From NCBI GenBank assembly GCA_016748015.1, contig JAAOMT010000048.1, positions 1,796-40,361 on the forward strand: a stretch of 38,566 nt of DNA. Direction: 5' to 3'. Shown piece by piece: positions 12,739 through 23,213 of this stretch. Positions within the stretch are counted from its first letter, which is position 1; each line of letters opens with the position of its first letter. Below the pieces are notes generated by a model. That model saw only the letters and a list, made by a program, of their open reading frames with translations. It was not told the origin of the DNA and did no database searches. This stretch comes from Geosiphon pyriformis (taxonomy: Eukaryota > Glomeromycota > Glomeromycetes > Archaeosporales > Geosiphonaceae). A program made the translations under genes and the position numbers.

Positions 12739-14079
12739 TCAAGCAAGATCAAAAAGGGAGTTTACAATACCGAAAAAAAATATTCCGATAAATGTGAAAT
12801 AGGTGCAATAAAAATTTTCTGGGTCATAGGATCGAGCCAATGGTAACATACCATGCAAAACTGTGTAAAGCAATATCCCGGTGACTATCGAAAACAGGAT
12901 TCCAGAAACCCCTTCGTTCCAATATGAGACGAAAACAACGTAGCCGCATAAAGCACCTAACATAGTTGAAATTGCCCCAGCTGCAGCAGCAATTAGGAAT
13001 GCCTGCCATTTTGATCGAGTGGCGTAGTAGATAGGTAAGGAAATGACGAGTCCTTCAGGCAATTTGCTAAAATAAAAATAAATAATTTGACATATAAATA
13101 AATTTAAAGTGAGATATTTTATATAAAAAACAAAGCATGTCATTAAAAAAACAGATATTTATTACTGTAAGATGAGAGCAATCGCATAGACTGTGCCGAT
13201 ACGAGTAGACGCGATTGTTGTGGTGAACAAGGCTAATCCTTCAGGAAAGTTGCTAAAAAAGTAAGTGAACAATCAGATTAAAAAAGATAAAACAACAAAA
13301 GAGGATCTAAAAATATCAGAATATGACGATTCAAGTACATACTGGATCACTAAAGCAAGTGTAATTTGAAGGCCAAGACGTCGTAGTCTTGCTGCATCAT
13401 ATTGTGTGGCAGCGAGGTTTTCTGGTAACTCCAATTTCGATTGCTTTTCATCACCATTGTTATTAGATGTGGGCGAAGGACCTGACTCATTTAAAACAAC
13501 AGCGATCTCGCTATCATGACTATGATCATGTTGAAATATTTTCGGCAAATATCTTTTTGCCAAAAATATCAAACATACCGTCAAGATAAAAATAGCTGTA
13601 GCTACAATGGAACTGTACTTTTTGTCGAACCAGCCTGATTCACGAAAAGAATTTCCAGCTTCTGGAAATAAATCGCCCAATGAAAGATTCAATAAAATAC
13701 CAGCTCCAAGAGCTAGTGAGCCCGCCATAAATCCTTTGGATGTTGTAATCCGAAATTCCTTAAACCATGAAAGGTAAGGAAAGAGAGAGTCCAAAAAAGG
13801 GATGGCTGACCCAAGGACACAAGCTACAGCAGCGAGAGCAGTTAGCCCAAATCCAAGTTTAATATTTCCTTGGGCTATTGTTTCTTTACTCGAATCTTGG
13901 AGGAATACGGAAGGAATTTTTGATTGATCACTAAGATTTGATTCATTATCTGACAAACCACCATGTGCATATATTGTTCTTGGGAAAAGTATCAAGAGCA
14001 AAAGATATAACAAAACAGCATAAAGAGAGTGATTTTTTGCTCTTACAAAATTAAATAAATTCATATATATGGTCGTCAT
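12739..14079 (-). CDS. ZIP family metal ion transporter, probably zinc (ZupT/Zrt3-like)
   Basis: The exons are 14079-13343, 13252-13166 and 13066-12739, giving 1152 nt and 383 aa in frame. ZIP proteins move Zn2+, and sometimes Fe or Mn, into the cytoplasm across plasma or organelle membranes. The protein begins with a hydrophobic segment (about residues 18-38), then a short His-Gly-Gly lumenal stretch. Three membrane segments follow, including LALGAGILLNLSLGDLFPEA. A His loop HDHSHDS lies at 184-190. The two ZIP signatures are HNFPEG (His246) and HKLPEG (His275), followed by SLPIYYATRSKWQAF and a C-terminal pair of membrane segments. The order and the motifs fit the ZupT/ZIP11/Zrt3-like branch. 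Both introns split the signature His codon as CA|C. Splicing is required, because the unspliced frame lacks the first HxxPEG. I chose the first ATG; Met6 is an alternative. Confidence 0.9.
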
Positions 14080-14134
14080 TATAGTGACTTTAGAAGGTGT
14101 TTAGTGTTAAGGTTGTAGCCGTCAATAATTTTAA

Positions 14135-14344
14135 TTGAGCATGAAAAGGCTTTTACAAAAACTGAACAAGAGAAAGGAGAATATTATTAATATACTATGC
14201 TCGAAAAAATGCAGCATAATGAGTACCCCAAAAGTTGTCGGGCTGAAAATTTCAAAGCGTCATACCACCCAGAATAGGAATAGGCGACCGAGTACTAAAG
14301 CGAAAGAATATATCGCTGGTAACACTGAATCACGGGTGAAATGA
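14135..14344 (+). CDS. Small basic open frame, doubtful
   Basis: A 69-codon frame rich in Lys and Arg starts 55 bp from the divergent ZIP start codon. It has no recognised motif, membrane segment or signal peptide, and no clear continuation by splicing. It could be a tiny gene sharing the ZIP promoter, but chance is at least as likely. The stretch from 14345 to 14870 that follows shows nothing further. Confidence 0.15.
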   Translation: MSMKRLLQKLNKRKENIINILCSKKCSIMSTPKVVGLKISKRHTTQNRNRRPSTKAKEYIAGNTESRVK

Positions 14345-14872
14345 GTACCCGAGAAGTTACTGAAAAAAATCGTTTCTTTCATAAAATATTAATTATAAAA
14401 CTGGTAAAGAGTTATTTGTTCACAAATTTTACTTTTATTGCGTGTGTAACTTGTTCACAGATAATTTGAAAACGCGCAGTTGAAACAAATACACAAAATT
14501 TTCGTAAACTTTTAAAAAAGAGGAGAGTTTTATGTAATCCAACTACCTTTACAAGATCTAATAGCAAAGATCTGGTCTTTTTAAATAAAAGTTCTTACCA
14601 ACTGTGTCAGATGAACTAACCCATTCTATCACTAATGCCAATAGTATCTGGACACATATAGTCAATCTTGAGACAGGGTGTCTTTGAAGAACCTCTAAAA
14701 TCATGACCATTTTGATATTGGATTAATATAATATTTGATAATATTTGAGTTGCCTATTGATTGGTTTCCAAGACTATATGCCAAAATTTGCAAAATATAA
14801 GATTTTAAGTAAAGAAAAAAGCAAAAATACAAAGACTTTGAAATTTCTCTTGAAAATTATGGTTTAAAGGTA

Positions 14873-14900
14873 CAGAGGGTGTCCAAAAGTTTCCGAACAA
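14873..14900 (+). repeat. Left terminal inverted repeat of the Tc1 element
   Basis: These 28 bp are identical to the reverse complement of 16260-16287. They are preceded by TA at 14871-14872. Similarity between the two ends stops within a few bases after the repeat. Confidence 0.95.
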
Positions 14901-15121
14901 ACTTTGGAGTAACATTCCACATGCTTGAATAATTAGAAAAGCACGAGTTTATTACTAAATTAAGTTAGTTAATTATTTAATTACGCGTTTTTTATTTTTT
15001 AAACACGCGTGTATAATGTTTTTTCGCAACACGCATAATCGATTTTATTCATACTCGTTTTTTTATAAAAATGAAATGTAACGTGCATATAAAATTTTTT
15101 CGTCATTTTTATTAAAACAAA

Positions 15122-16159
15122 ATGGGAGCAAAAAAAGATTTAACGATTGCTCAGTGTAATACTATATGCTTATTACAACAGCATGGCAAGAAATATCGTG
15201 ATATTGCCAACATAGTCAATTGCAGCTTGACAACAGTTTCGGATACAATAAAACGATTTAAAGAAACTGGTTCAATTGATTCAAGACCTCGTTCAGGACG
15301 TCCACGTTTATTTACTCACCAAAAATATCGCCGACTTAAACGTTTAGTAACACTTAATGGAAAAAATCGTCGTTTATGTATTGCAAATATACGAACTCTT
15401 TGGAAACGAAAAACAAAGCAAACTATTTCTCTTAGAACTCTTCGGCGTGCTCTTAAATCGGTTGGATTACGAAATCGTTATGCAAGAAGGAAACCTTTAA
15501 TCTCACCAGCAAATATAGCAGCACGTCTTGCTTGGTTTATTAAACATCAAAATTGGACAAATCAAAAATGGGCAAGAGTATTATGGAGTGACGAATCAAC
15601 TTTCTCTCAATTTCAACACAATCGGTCTAGTAAAGTATGGCGTGAACCATCTGAAGAATGGCAATTGTCTTGTGTATCAGCAACAGTCAAACATAGTACA
15701 AGTCGAATGTATTGGGCTTGTTTTTCACGACAAAACATTGGACCAATTGTACCATTATATCAAACGGTAAATGGTACTAGACATGTTGAAATTCTTAACC
15801 ATTATGCCTTACCAACTTTACACCGCATGTTTCCTAAAAACAATGGATGGTTTCAAGAAGATAATGCTACCCCTCATCGATCAAAAACTGCCAAAGAATT
15901 TCATAGCAAAAACAAGTTACGTATTCTTTCTTGGCCTCCTCAAAGTCCAGATCTCAATCCAATTGAAAATTTATGGGCTATAGTAAAATGTAATATTCGT
16001 AAAAAAGAAAAACCGCCAATTACTCTTAAAAAACTTGAAAAGTGTGTTAAAGAAGCTTGGAAAGCAATTCCTAAATCAACGATTATAAAATTAGTTGATA
16101 GTATGCCTCGACGTATTCAAGCAGTAATTATAGCACAAGGAGGACCAACAAAGTATTAA
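15122..16159 (+). CDS. Tc1-type transposase, DD34E, intact
   Basis: This single exon of 345 aa catalyses cut-and-paste transposition by binding the inverted repeats. The N-terminus has two helix-turn-helix segments: LTIAQCNTICLLQQHGKKY to about residue 55, and a second near TISLRTLRRALKSVGL. A GRPR-type linker (SRPRSGRPRLF) lies between them. The DDE domain shows Asp157 (LWSDESTF), Asp247 (FQEDNATPH) and Glu282 (SPDLNPIENLW). Exactly 34 residues separate the last two, which is the Tc1 spacing. Length matches typical Tc1 transposases (about 340 aa). All three catalytic residues are present and there is no stop, so activity is plausible. The ATG used lies directly after an AT-rich leader; no better start lies upstream. 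Confidence 0.95.
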   Translation: MGAKKDLTIAQCNTICLLQQHGKKYRDIANIVNCSLTTVSDTIKRFKETGSIDSRPRSGRPRLFTHQKYRRLKRLVTLNGKNRRLCIANIRTLWKRKTKQTISLRTLRRALKSVGLRNRYARRKPLISPANIAARLAWFIKHQNWTNQKWARVLWSDESTFSQFQHNRSSKVWREPSEEWQLSCVSATVKHSTSRMYWACFSRQNIGPIVPLYQTVNGTRHVEILNHYALPTLHRMFPKNNGWFQEDNATPHRSKTAKEFHSKNKLRILSWPPQSPDLNPIENLWAIVKCNIRKKEKPPITLKKLEKCVKEAWKAIPKSTIIKLVDSMPRRIQAVIIAQGGPTKY

Positions 16160-16259
16160 AAGCTTAATAGAAAATTTAGAAAATTACTATAAAATTATAA
16201 ATATGTTGTTTATTTTGTTTCATTTTATAAAAAAATAAATATTATTGTTAAATAAAATC

Positions 16260-16287
16260 TTGTTCGGAAACTTTTGGACACCCTCTG
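16260..16287 (-). repeat. Right terminal inverted repeat of the Tc1 element
   Basis: This is the perfect reverse complement of the left repeat at 14873-14900. It is followed by TA at 16288-16289, completing the target-site duplication. Confidence 0.95.
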
Positions 16288-16289
16288 TA

Positions 16290-18322
16290 TCAGTTAAAAA
16301 CTCATATAGTTCAATGAAAATCCGTATATTAGTTTTCAAAACCTCTTGATAATTTAAAATAGTCCAATAAAAATTAAAGAATTTTATTGAACTTGTGAAT
16401 TTGAATTATGCGCCAGGCTGCAAGTTAATTACCCTTTGGATCTTATTTGATTTGGATTGAAAAAGTTTTATATATGCTAATTTTTTTAGTCACACACTTT
16501 ATATATCGATATTGTTACTTTTTATAACATAATCCCCTAAAATGTGGCTTTTTTGAGAAATCAAGCATTCTCGTTCTTTTATTGATAACCAAAGATGTCC
16601 TGTATAAAGAATTTGAAATTTTTTATGAAATAATAATGATACATGTAGTAATCAATAAATTGTTTTTTTTTTTCAAGAAAATTCTTAAACATGTGTCATG
16701 CGGTCTATTATTTATTAAGACGCTTAATAGCATAGAAGCTAAAAGAACATGTATAAACGATTTACATATTATGAGAATCAAAAAATTACCTACTAAAAAT
16801 TTTAATGACCAATATTTAGAAGTGAGAACCTAAAAATTTTGATTTCATATTGTAAAGCAAAGCAAAAAATATGTGTATTAGATTATTGAAAATTTATTAA
16901 ATTTAAAAAGTGTTTATAGTATTTTCAGCTGAGAATTGCTTTGTTATTATTTCTGATTAGAGTTTTTTTATTAAAGTTCAAACAAGTTTCAAAACTTGAT
17001 ACATAAAGGAAAGGGTATGTAAAACATGAAAGAAATTTTCAAAAAAGTGGTTCAAAAAGTTTGATTCAAGTTCTATCAATAAATGTTAACTCATAAAACA
17101 TTTGATAAAAACAGGACTTGTTTAGATGGCTCCTGAATTTACTCTAACAGGAAGGTGACCTTTTCATGCAAGTTCCTATCTTATTTGGGTCAATTGAGCT
17201 GCCACTTTAGCAAAAACTAATCGTTATCTGAAAATTTATTCTTATCAGACAATTGCATGAAAATTCATAACAATTTGGGCTTTAATGTAAATAGATATAG
17301 CAGCCAGTAATGATCCTGAGAATTTTGAATTATAGCTGATTCACTTTTAGTATGGTTTTGATTGTGAAAATAATTGGACTTCCAGTAATGGGAATCTAAC
17401 ATAAAAAACCTAGATTTCAGGTTTCTTACCATATTTTTTCCATTCAAAAACTTCGGGACATATATCCAAGTAATTTATTAGAACAAATCATATTCAATTT
17501 TTTCGACTGAATTATTAAGCAATGCCGAATGATTGTGGGTCCGTTATGAAGGTCAGCGTGAATAAGATTGGTTTCAAAAATATGACAAAGTCAATATTTA
17601 TTGCCAAACTGGGGTCTTGAAATGAAATAAAATTTTGAAAATAGTTTTTTAATGAATGAAAATACCTACAAAAGAAAAGATATTGCATTAGTAAAAATAC
17701 TTATTCCTTGGGGTATTGCAAGAAAAGTAAGCTAAAGAGGCTAGTAAAAGTTGCTTTAATTACAAAAATTAAAGTCCTATGAATTTATTGAATCAAATAT
17801 AACAGACTCGAAAAGTTAAATATATCAAACTACAGGGTTTTTAATATACAAAATATCAATTACCTAAATTATTTCATAGTTTTCATAAAAATTTTAAATT
17901 TTACTGGTTTTTAATGACCATATTACTGCAATAAAATGAATAATTAGCAATCTATTTAAATAGATTGAAAATTTTATTTTTACTTTTAATATATGTACAA
18001 ATGAAAAATATTTAAATAAAGATGTTATTTGAGTCTAATTAAAATAATTGGTTCTCTCATTAATTTTGCTCGAGAAAGCTTTATTCCAATTTAATATTAT
18101 CTGTCACTATGTGTCAACATGATTATCAAGTCTGTTCGTAGGCAAAATTTTGGTTCCCTAAAAAGTAAATTAAATAGAAAGGGATTTTAGAAAAGAAAAA
18201 AAACAATTTAATTGCATAATATATCAACTATTTTCATTCTTTTGATTTCATCATCCCACCCCCAGAGTTTATTAAATAACTAAATTTCAGGATTCTAGTA
18301 GCAAAACTGTGGTTTAAATGAG
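16290..18322. other. Intergenic region without a recognised gene
   Basis: Moderately AT-rich, with scattered short frames (for example 16582-16833 on plus and 17265-17447 on minus) that show no domain, no conserved pattern and no convincing splice partners. No inverted repeats or RNA gene were recognised. Confidence 0.5.
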
Positions 18323-18330
18323 TATAAATA
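18323..18330 (+). promoter_or_regulatory. TATA-like box of the BTB pseudogene
   Basis: The motif tataaata lies 33 bp before the ATG of the BTB pseudogene. The intact BTB relative at 23214-24092 also has a TATA-like motif at a similar distance, so the promoter context may be shared. Confidence 0.4.
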
Positions 18331-18363
18331 TTTGGCAAGTGTTTAATTCTCAAGCACTTCATA

Positions 18364-19183
18364 ATGGTACGAGAAACTATGGAAAAAAACATCAACCCAC
18401 ACTTTTATTTCGATGGTGATCTGATAATTAATTTCCACGGAGTCCCTCAAAAGTCATTCAAAGTTCACCGCAATGTTTTGGAGTTATCCTCCCCAGTTTT
18501 CAAAGAAATTATTCTTTTCTACCCCCCCCCCCCTAACTCAAAATACTAGAGGATTTCCCGTTTTAACGTTACATGAATCACCAGAACATGTGGAGGATCT
18601 TTTATCCTTTATTTATCCGGCCTCATATTTGTCCATCAAATGGGAAAACATTTCATATATGCTTTCTCTAGCAATTAAATATGTAATAAAAGGCCTGAAA
18701 GAAGCTTGTGAAGAATTTCTTGACCGGTGTGCGCATGAATAACCGCTCTTATTCTTGCAGATCAATACAACTTTCCAACTGCATTCAAAAAATCATCTAA
18801 ACTCGTGCTTGAAATACAGGGAATAAGTCGATTTCCAGACTCTTTCCTTAAAAGCTCGAAATAAGTTCCAAAATAGATATATTGATTTTGTGACAGCAGT
18901 CGGAAAGTTACCGATACTTAGTAAGAGCCTTCCCGCTTTTACAGGCAATGACGTTAAAACGATATTCCAACAGAGGGTTAATGAAATCTTGAAAAGTGCT
19001 GGAATTAAACCCTCAGAATTAAGAGCTTCGCTTTTGGACCCGCATTTGGAACGGGGTTATAGCTATGTGGCATTTAGACCTGAACAAATCTCACAGCACT
19101 CTGGACAATTCGAAAATTTGAATGCTCATTTCGGTGAAAACTCTGATGCTTTTTACATTTTTGTTGAATTATCATCTAATTGA
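18364..19183 (+). pseudogene. BTB-domain protein pseudogene
   Basis: Reading across frames gives a protein collinear with the intact BTB gene at 23214-24092. The BTB start (FYFDGDLIINF, FKVHRNVLELSSPVFKE) is in frame 1. The reading then shifts at a run of 12 C (18522-18533) to TLHESPEHVEDLLSFIYPAS in another frame. It shifts again near 18738 to ALILADQYNFPTAFKKSSK, and once more near 18850 to NKFQNRYIDFVTAV and the C-terminal part ending at 19183. Three frame changes make decay the likeliest reading. The poly-C break alone could be a sequencing error or slippage. BTB proteins commonly act as Cullin-3 adaptors; no BACK or Kelch repeats are visible here. Confidence 0.8.
18522..18533 (+). repeat. 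Run of twelve C in the BTB pseudogene
   Basis: This homopolymer lies at the point where the BTB reading frame changes. In such AT-rich DNA a C run is unusual. It is a likely site of replication slippage or of a read error. Confidence 0.85.
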
Positions 19184-19659
19184 TGGATGTTAAGGCTTCT
19201 TATTCTCATGCTAAAGACAAATCTTGACTAAATTGGAACGTTCTTTAAAAATCCTTTTTATCATCCGGTTTACAAGAGAAAATATTCACTTATGAAAGCT
19301 GAAAAGATCAATTTTAATTGCTTATAATTGGGGCAATACTAGTTGCAAGGCTGATTTTGAATTGATGCATGCATGTGCTATGTTTTATCGTCACTTTGTG
19401 AAATTGAAGAATCGGGGTCTTTTGATTTCAAGAAACTGACTAGAACCACCCTGTCATATTCATTATCACATTACTCATATATTTCAATAGCTTATCTTAA
19501 CCTAATTTTAAGTTTATATCATTATATGACCTAGATAGCTAAAATAAAAGCTTGAAAAGAATAAAAAGGAATATTTTTTGAAAAAACAAGATATAAGTCT
19601 GGGACAACCTAACCAATTCGGGGCCGATTTGCATTCTGTTAAAAAAAAAACCTTTGAAA

Positions 19660-19870
19660 TTTCGGGTTTCCAAGACAGAAATGCAACGCCAAGCCGTATT
19701 ATATTTGTGGAAGGAGGGTATAGAAAGTGCAAGCTCGAAAAAACGTCCCTCTCACCACAATCTATTGCTTATTAAAAAGCTAGAAGAAACAGGAACAGTA
19801 AACCATGCGGGTGGAAATGGATGGATATTACCCGATCTACCCTAATCAGGTTAGCAGGATCGATGAAGCG
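19660..19870 (+). pseudogene. Remnant of a transposase N-terminal helix-turn-helix region
   Basis: The frame reads MQRQAVLYLWKEGIESASS, then LLLIKKLEETGTVNHAGGNG, followed by stop codons. This resembles the N-terminal DNA-binding part of IS630/Tc1-like transposases (a helix-turn-helix, then ETG and a glycine-rich GRP-like linker). No catalytic domain follows within the next 300 bases, and no inverted repeats were found. It is a short relic, different in sequence from the complete Tc1 element at 14873-16287. Confidence 0.45.
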
Positions 19871-20196
19871 GCGTTGCGAACTAATTATAGAAGGAAATGG
19901 TAATCGAATTTCCTATTAAAAAGATTTAAATATAAACTCTGGTTTTTTAGCCTTAAAAATAAGATATTTTTTATTTAATTTGATTTTTTAATTGAGATAT
20001 TAAAGCCATTTAATTAATTTCTATTTTTTTTTGTATATTTTTTAAAGTAAAACGTCGCGAAACCTGTTAAAATATTCGTAATGAGTGGATAACATGATTT
20101 GAAATACGTAGATAATGATTTAAGAAATATTAAGAATTTCGACCAGCGTATATTTTATAAAAATGTTTTTACTTGATCAATTAGTACAGCCAAGAA

Positions 20197-21953
20197 TCAA
20201 CAATTATCCTTCTCTTTTGCAAAATTTCCATTTGAAAGTTCTTCCAATGATCGACCTTTTGTTTCTGGTATAAAAGTAGTGACTAAAAGTCCAAGCAACA
20301 TGAAGAATGCAAATAGTTGCAAGAGATGAGGCATAAATTCATTGGGACCTCCAATGTCTTTAAGTTGAGAAAATCCAATTTGGGAAACAATTGCACCCAG
20401 TTTTCCAGAAGCTGCTGAAATACCATGACATGTAGACCGATATCTTGTTGGAAAAACTTCTCCAGGTATAATAAATGTTGTTGTATTTGGACCAAAATTT
20501 TGAAAGAACTTGAGGCAATTGATAGAATATAAGTGTTAATTATTAGAGAAAATTATAACATTCAAGCCATAAACTTATAAAATTTACCTGAGACAAAGTG
20601 AATAAAATAATGAATAATACAGTCGAGGATGATATAATGATGTTGTACAAGAAGCCGAGAATGAGAAATAGTAGAGTCAAAATGCTGAACCCCAAAATTT
20701 GAATTCGTTTACGACCCCATGAATCAATCAAGAAAACCGTAAACCAATAGCCGGGTACCGTCCCCATTACTGTGATAATCAAATTTCCCAGGGCGATTCT
20801 TTGAAGAGTTTCATAGGCATTTGAGCCCCCAGAATAACCAATGGCATTCAAGATAATTGCATTATTCAACCCAAGACCATAATATGCGATATCAACGCAA
20901 AACCAAGCGACCGTCGTTCCAACCAAAACTTTACCATTTCTCCATTTACCAAAATATTCGCAGAATTCTTTAAATCCGCTTTTAGGAGGCTCACCAGGAC
21001 GAACTGAAACATCTGGATTTCTTTCATGCTCTGCTTGTTTAACAATCCCCTTAACATCCATAACATAACGAGGAGTTTCCGAGATTGTAAGACGAAAGTA
21101 AAGTGCAATAATGGCCGGAATTATACCAAGCCCAATAATCAGCCGCCAGCAGTAATCAATATACATCGCATCTCTCCTTATATCATCTTTGTAAATGGCC
21201 AAGCTCACGACCGAGACAATAGTGCCAGCTAATATCCCAAAGCCTTGCATGGCAAACACAGAAGCCATCATTGCACCCCTTCTCGCGGTTGTTGCATATT
21301 CGGATGTGATAACAGCAGATAACGGATAGTCACCACCAACTCCCAGACCTAAAATGAAACGCCAAAAGATGAGCGTGCCATAAATCCGAATCGCAAATGA
21401 TTCTGCTGCCAAGGCTGACCCGATAGTTGCAATTATAATGAGAATTAATTCTACTCCATAAATCTAAAATATTCAAGGAAAAAGTAATAGACAGAAAAGA
21501 CAAAATCTTGGTAAATTCAAAGGTTTCTAAAGTCAAATAAAAATTACAATTTTCATTTAAAACAACATTTACTCGTTTACGACCAAAATGATCTGCCAAA
21601 AACCCGAATAGCAATTGTCCAATAAAAGTGCCAATTGCGGCTGAACTTTTTAATCCCAAATCGATATTGTTTGGCACTACATTATCCTTATCAGCAAAAT
21701 ATATATATCCAAGCATAGCGGAGACAATGTTAATTGCAAATAAATCATACGCATCCGTAAAAAATCCGATTCCAGCTATCAAAGAAGTCCGAATATGGAA
21801 CCAGCCAAAATTTTCATTATTCATCTCTGCAAGTGTTCCTCGTCGTCTTTGATGGACTTTTTGTGATTCAGGTAATTGAATTTGGTCGATCAGGGGATCA
21901 TTCTTGTGTTCCATTTCCACATATTCTGTATTTGAGTTTTTTAATTGGGACAT
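20197..21953 (-). CDS. High-affinity phosphate:proton symporter (Pho84/PHS family)
   Basis: The exons are 21953-21573, 21463-20588 and 20508-20197. All junctions are phase 0, and the total is 1569 nt and 522 aa, the usual family length. This major facilitator protein takes up inorganic phosphate with protons at the plasma membrane. A cytosolic N-terminus of about 55 residues precedes the first membrane segment (SLIAGIGFFTDAYDLFAINI). The PHS signature GVGGDYPLSAVITSEYA lies near residue 170, and the MFS loops DHFGRKR and DSWGRKR are present. The large central loop carries ETPRYVMDVKG. The last exon has NFGPNTTTFIIPGEVFPTRY and the closing PETKGRSLEE. About 12 membrane segments are expected. 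The start MSQLKN fits the family. A BTB pseudogene lies about 1 kb beyond its 3' end and the intact BTB gene about 1.3 kb upstream. I saw no convincing phosphate-response motif upstream. Confidence 0.93.
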
Positions 21954-23213
21954 TTTTCAAGGTCCAAGAAGAAATATATTTTCCTGTCTCTTAAAAAGTG
22001 ATCAATTGACTTTTTCTGATTGTTATTTGGATCTCTAAGTGAAGAAAAGAAATTAAAAGTCTTTCTATTTATTTGAATATTTAACTGCGATCTTTTTCCG
22101 CCTTTAAATGAGATAAGGAATACATAATTGATTAGGGAGTAGCATTCTAAAAAATAATTTCTTGAAACGGAATTTTTTATTCCGTTATATATTTATGTTT
22201 ATATATGTGATTGTAATTTGATTACATTTTTTTAGAATTTTTACCAAATATTTGGCAAGGCAAAAATATTATATATCTTGTTTGGCTTTCTTCAACCCTT
22301 CAGATAAAGGAGCTTAAATTTTTAATTAATCACTGAATTATTTCAAATGACTTTTGTTGGTGTGATATACCGATTTTAATCGCTCCTTTAAACTCATGAA
22401 TTATTTTTTAATGGGCTGTGGGAGTTTGCTTTTGAAAAGGTTTTCTCTTTCAAAACTCAAAAGATATGCTATTAAATTAGGAAGGTATCACGATCTATGA
22501 TTCAAGATTTAAAAGCATAGGAAACTAAATAATCATTTTGGATAGCTGAAGAAAGTTGCCATGAAGAAATAATATTTTGAAATAAGTGCTAAAAATCATT
22601 CTAAAAAAATGATTTTTTTAAAATATTCAAGATTTTTAATGTGTGAAAATGTTCGAGATTTTGTTTTTTTTTCTGTTCAGTCTAAAGTTGTTTATAAGTT
22701 GAAACCGACGAGTTTTTATCCAATGAGTTTTCTTTTAAGACAAAACCCCCCATTAACATTAAAACAAAGTAGCAGAGACTTCAATTTCTTTTATCAGGTA
22801 AGTTACGTAAATTCGTGGCGGAAAAGAGTAAATAAAAATTAATTTTTTAAAGTAACGTGTCTCTTTTGAAGTTGAAACCAAAAATTTTAAAATTTGTGAT
22901 TTTCCCACGAAAAAAGGAGAAATTTTTTTTTTGTTTTTATACCAATTTTTCTGATAACTTAAAAATGTGCCAGTTGCTCTATCATAGTGATTAGATATAC
23001 TTTTTCTGTTAGAATAAGGTCCGATTTTGTTCTTACTTATTCCGACATCTTTTCGAAAATATTCTACTTTGAGTAGGATGTTAAACCTAGAGATCTTGAT
23101 GAAAGGTAGTCATAAACCAAAGAATTTTGTTTAGTTCTAAAGTTTGGTGATATTTTACATTCGACGAATTCTTAGCTGCAACATTGATTGGCTTCAAAAT
23201 AAATATCCTCAAA
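21954..23213. other. Intergenic region between the phosphate transporter and the BTB gene
   Basis: This contains the promoter of the minus-strand phosphate transporter at its left end and the 3' flank of the minus-strand BTB gene at its right end. The 22609-22842 plus frame is Lys/Phe-rich without a recognised domain. No repeat or RNA gene was seen. Confidence 0.5.

Larger units (their letters stand above)
14873..16287 (+). mobile_element. Complete Tc1/mariner-superfamily DNA transposon
   Basis: This is a 1415-bp element bounded by perfect 28-bp terminal inverted repeats beginning cagagggtgtccaaaagttt, flanked on both sides by the dinucleotide TA, the expected Tc1/mariner target duplication. 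It contains one uninterrupted transposase frame in the centre, with about 220 bp of AT-rich sequence before it and 100 bp after. No internal decay is visible, so it may be a recent insertion and possibly still autonomous. It inserted in the interval between the ZIP gene and the BTB pseudogene. Confidence 0.95.

Noticed and set aside
15528-15983. Two shorter plus frames inside the transposase
   Set aside because: Out-of-frame shadows of the DD34E transposase.
16582-16833. Plus-strand 83-codon frame after the Tc1 element
   Set aside because: No recognisable domain and AT-driven codon content; nothing supports a gene.
18740-18850. Reading the BTB pseudogene frame changes as introns (an acceptor-like ttcttgcag ends at 18760)
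   Set aside because: The intact paralogue aligns through this region without a gap, so an intron would delete conserved residues; frameshifts fit better.
22609-22842. Plus-strand 77-codon frame between the phosphate transporter and BTB gene
   Set aside because: No homology pattern; contains a gtaag-like site but no following exon that I could support.
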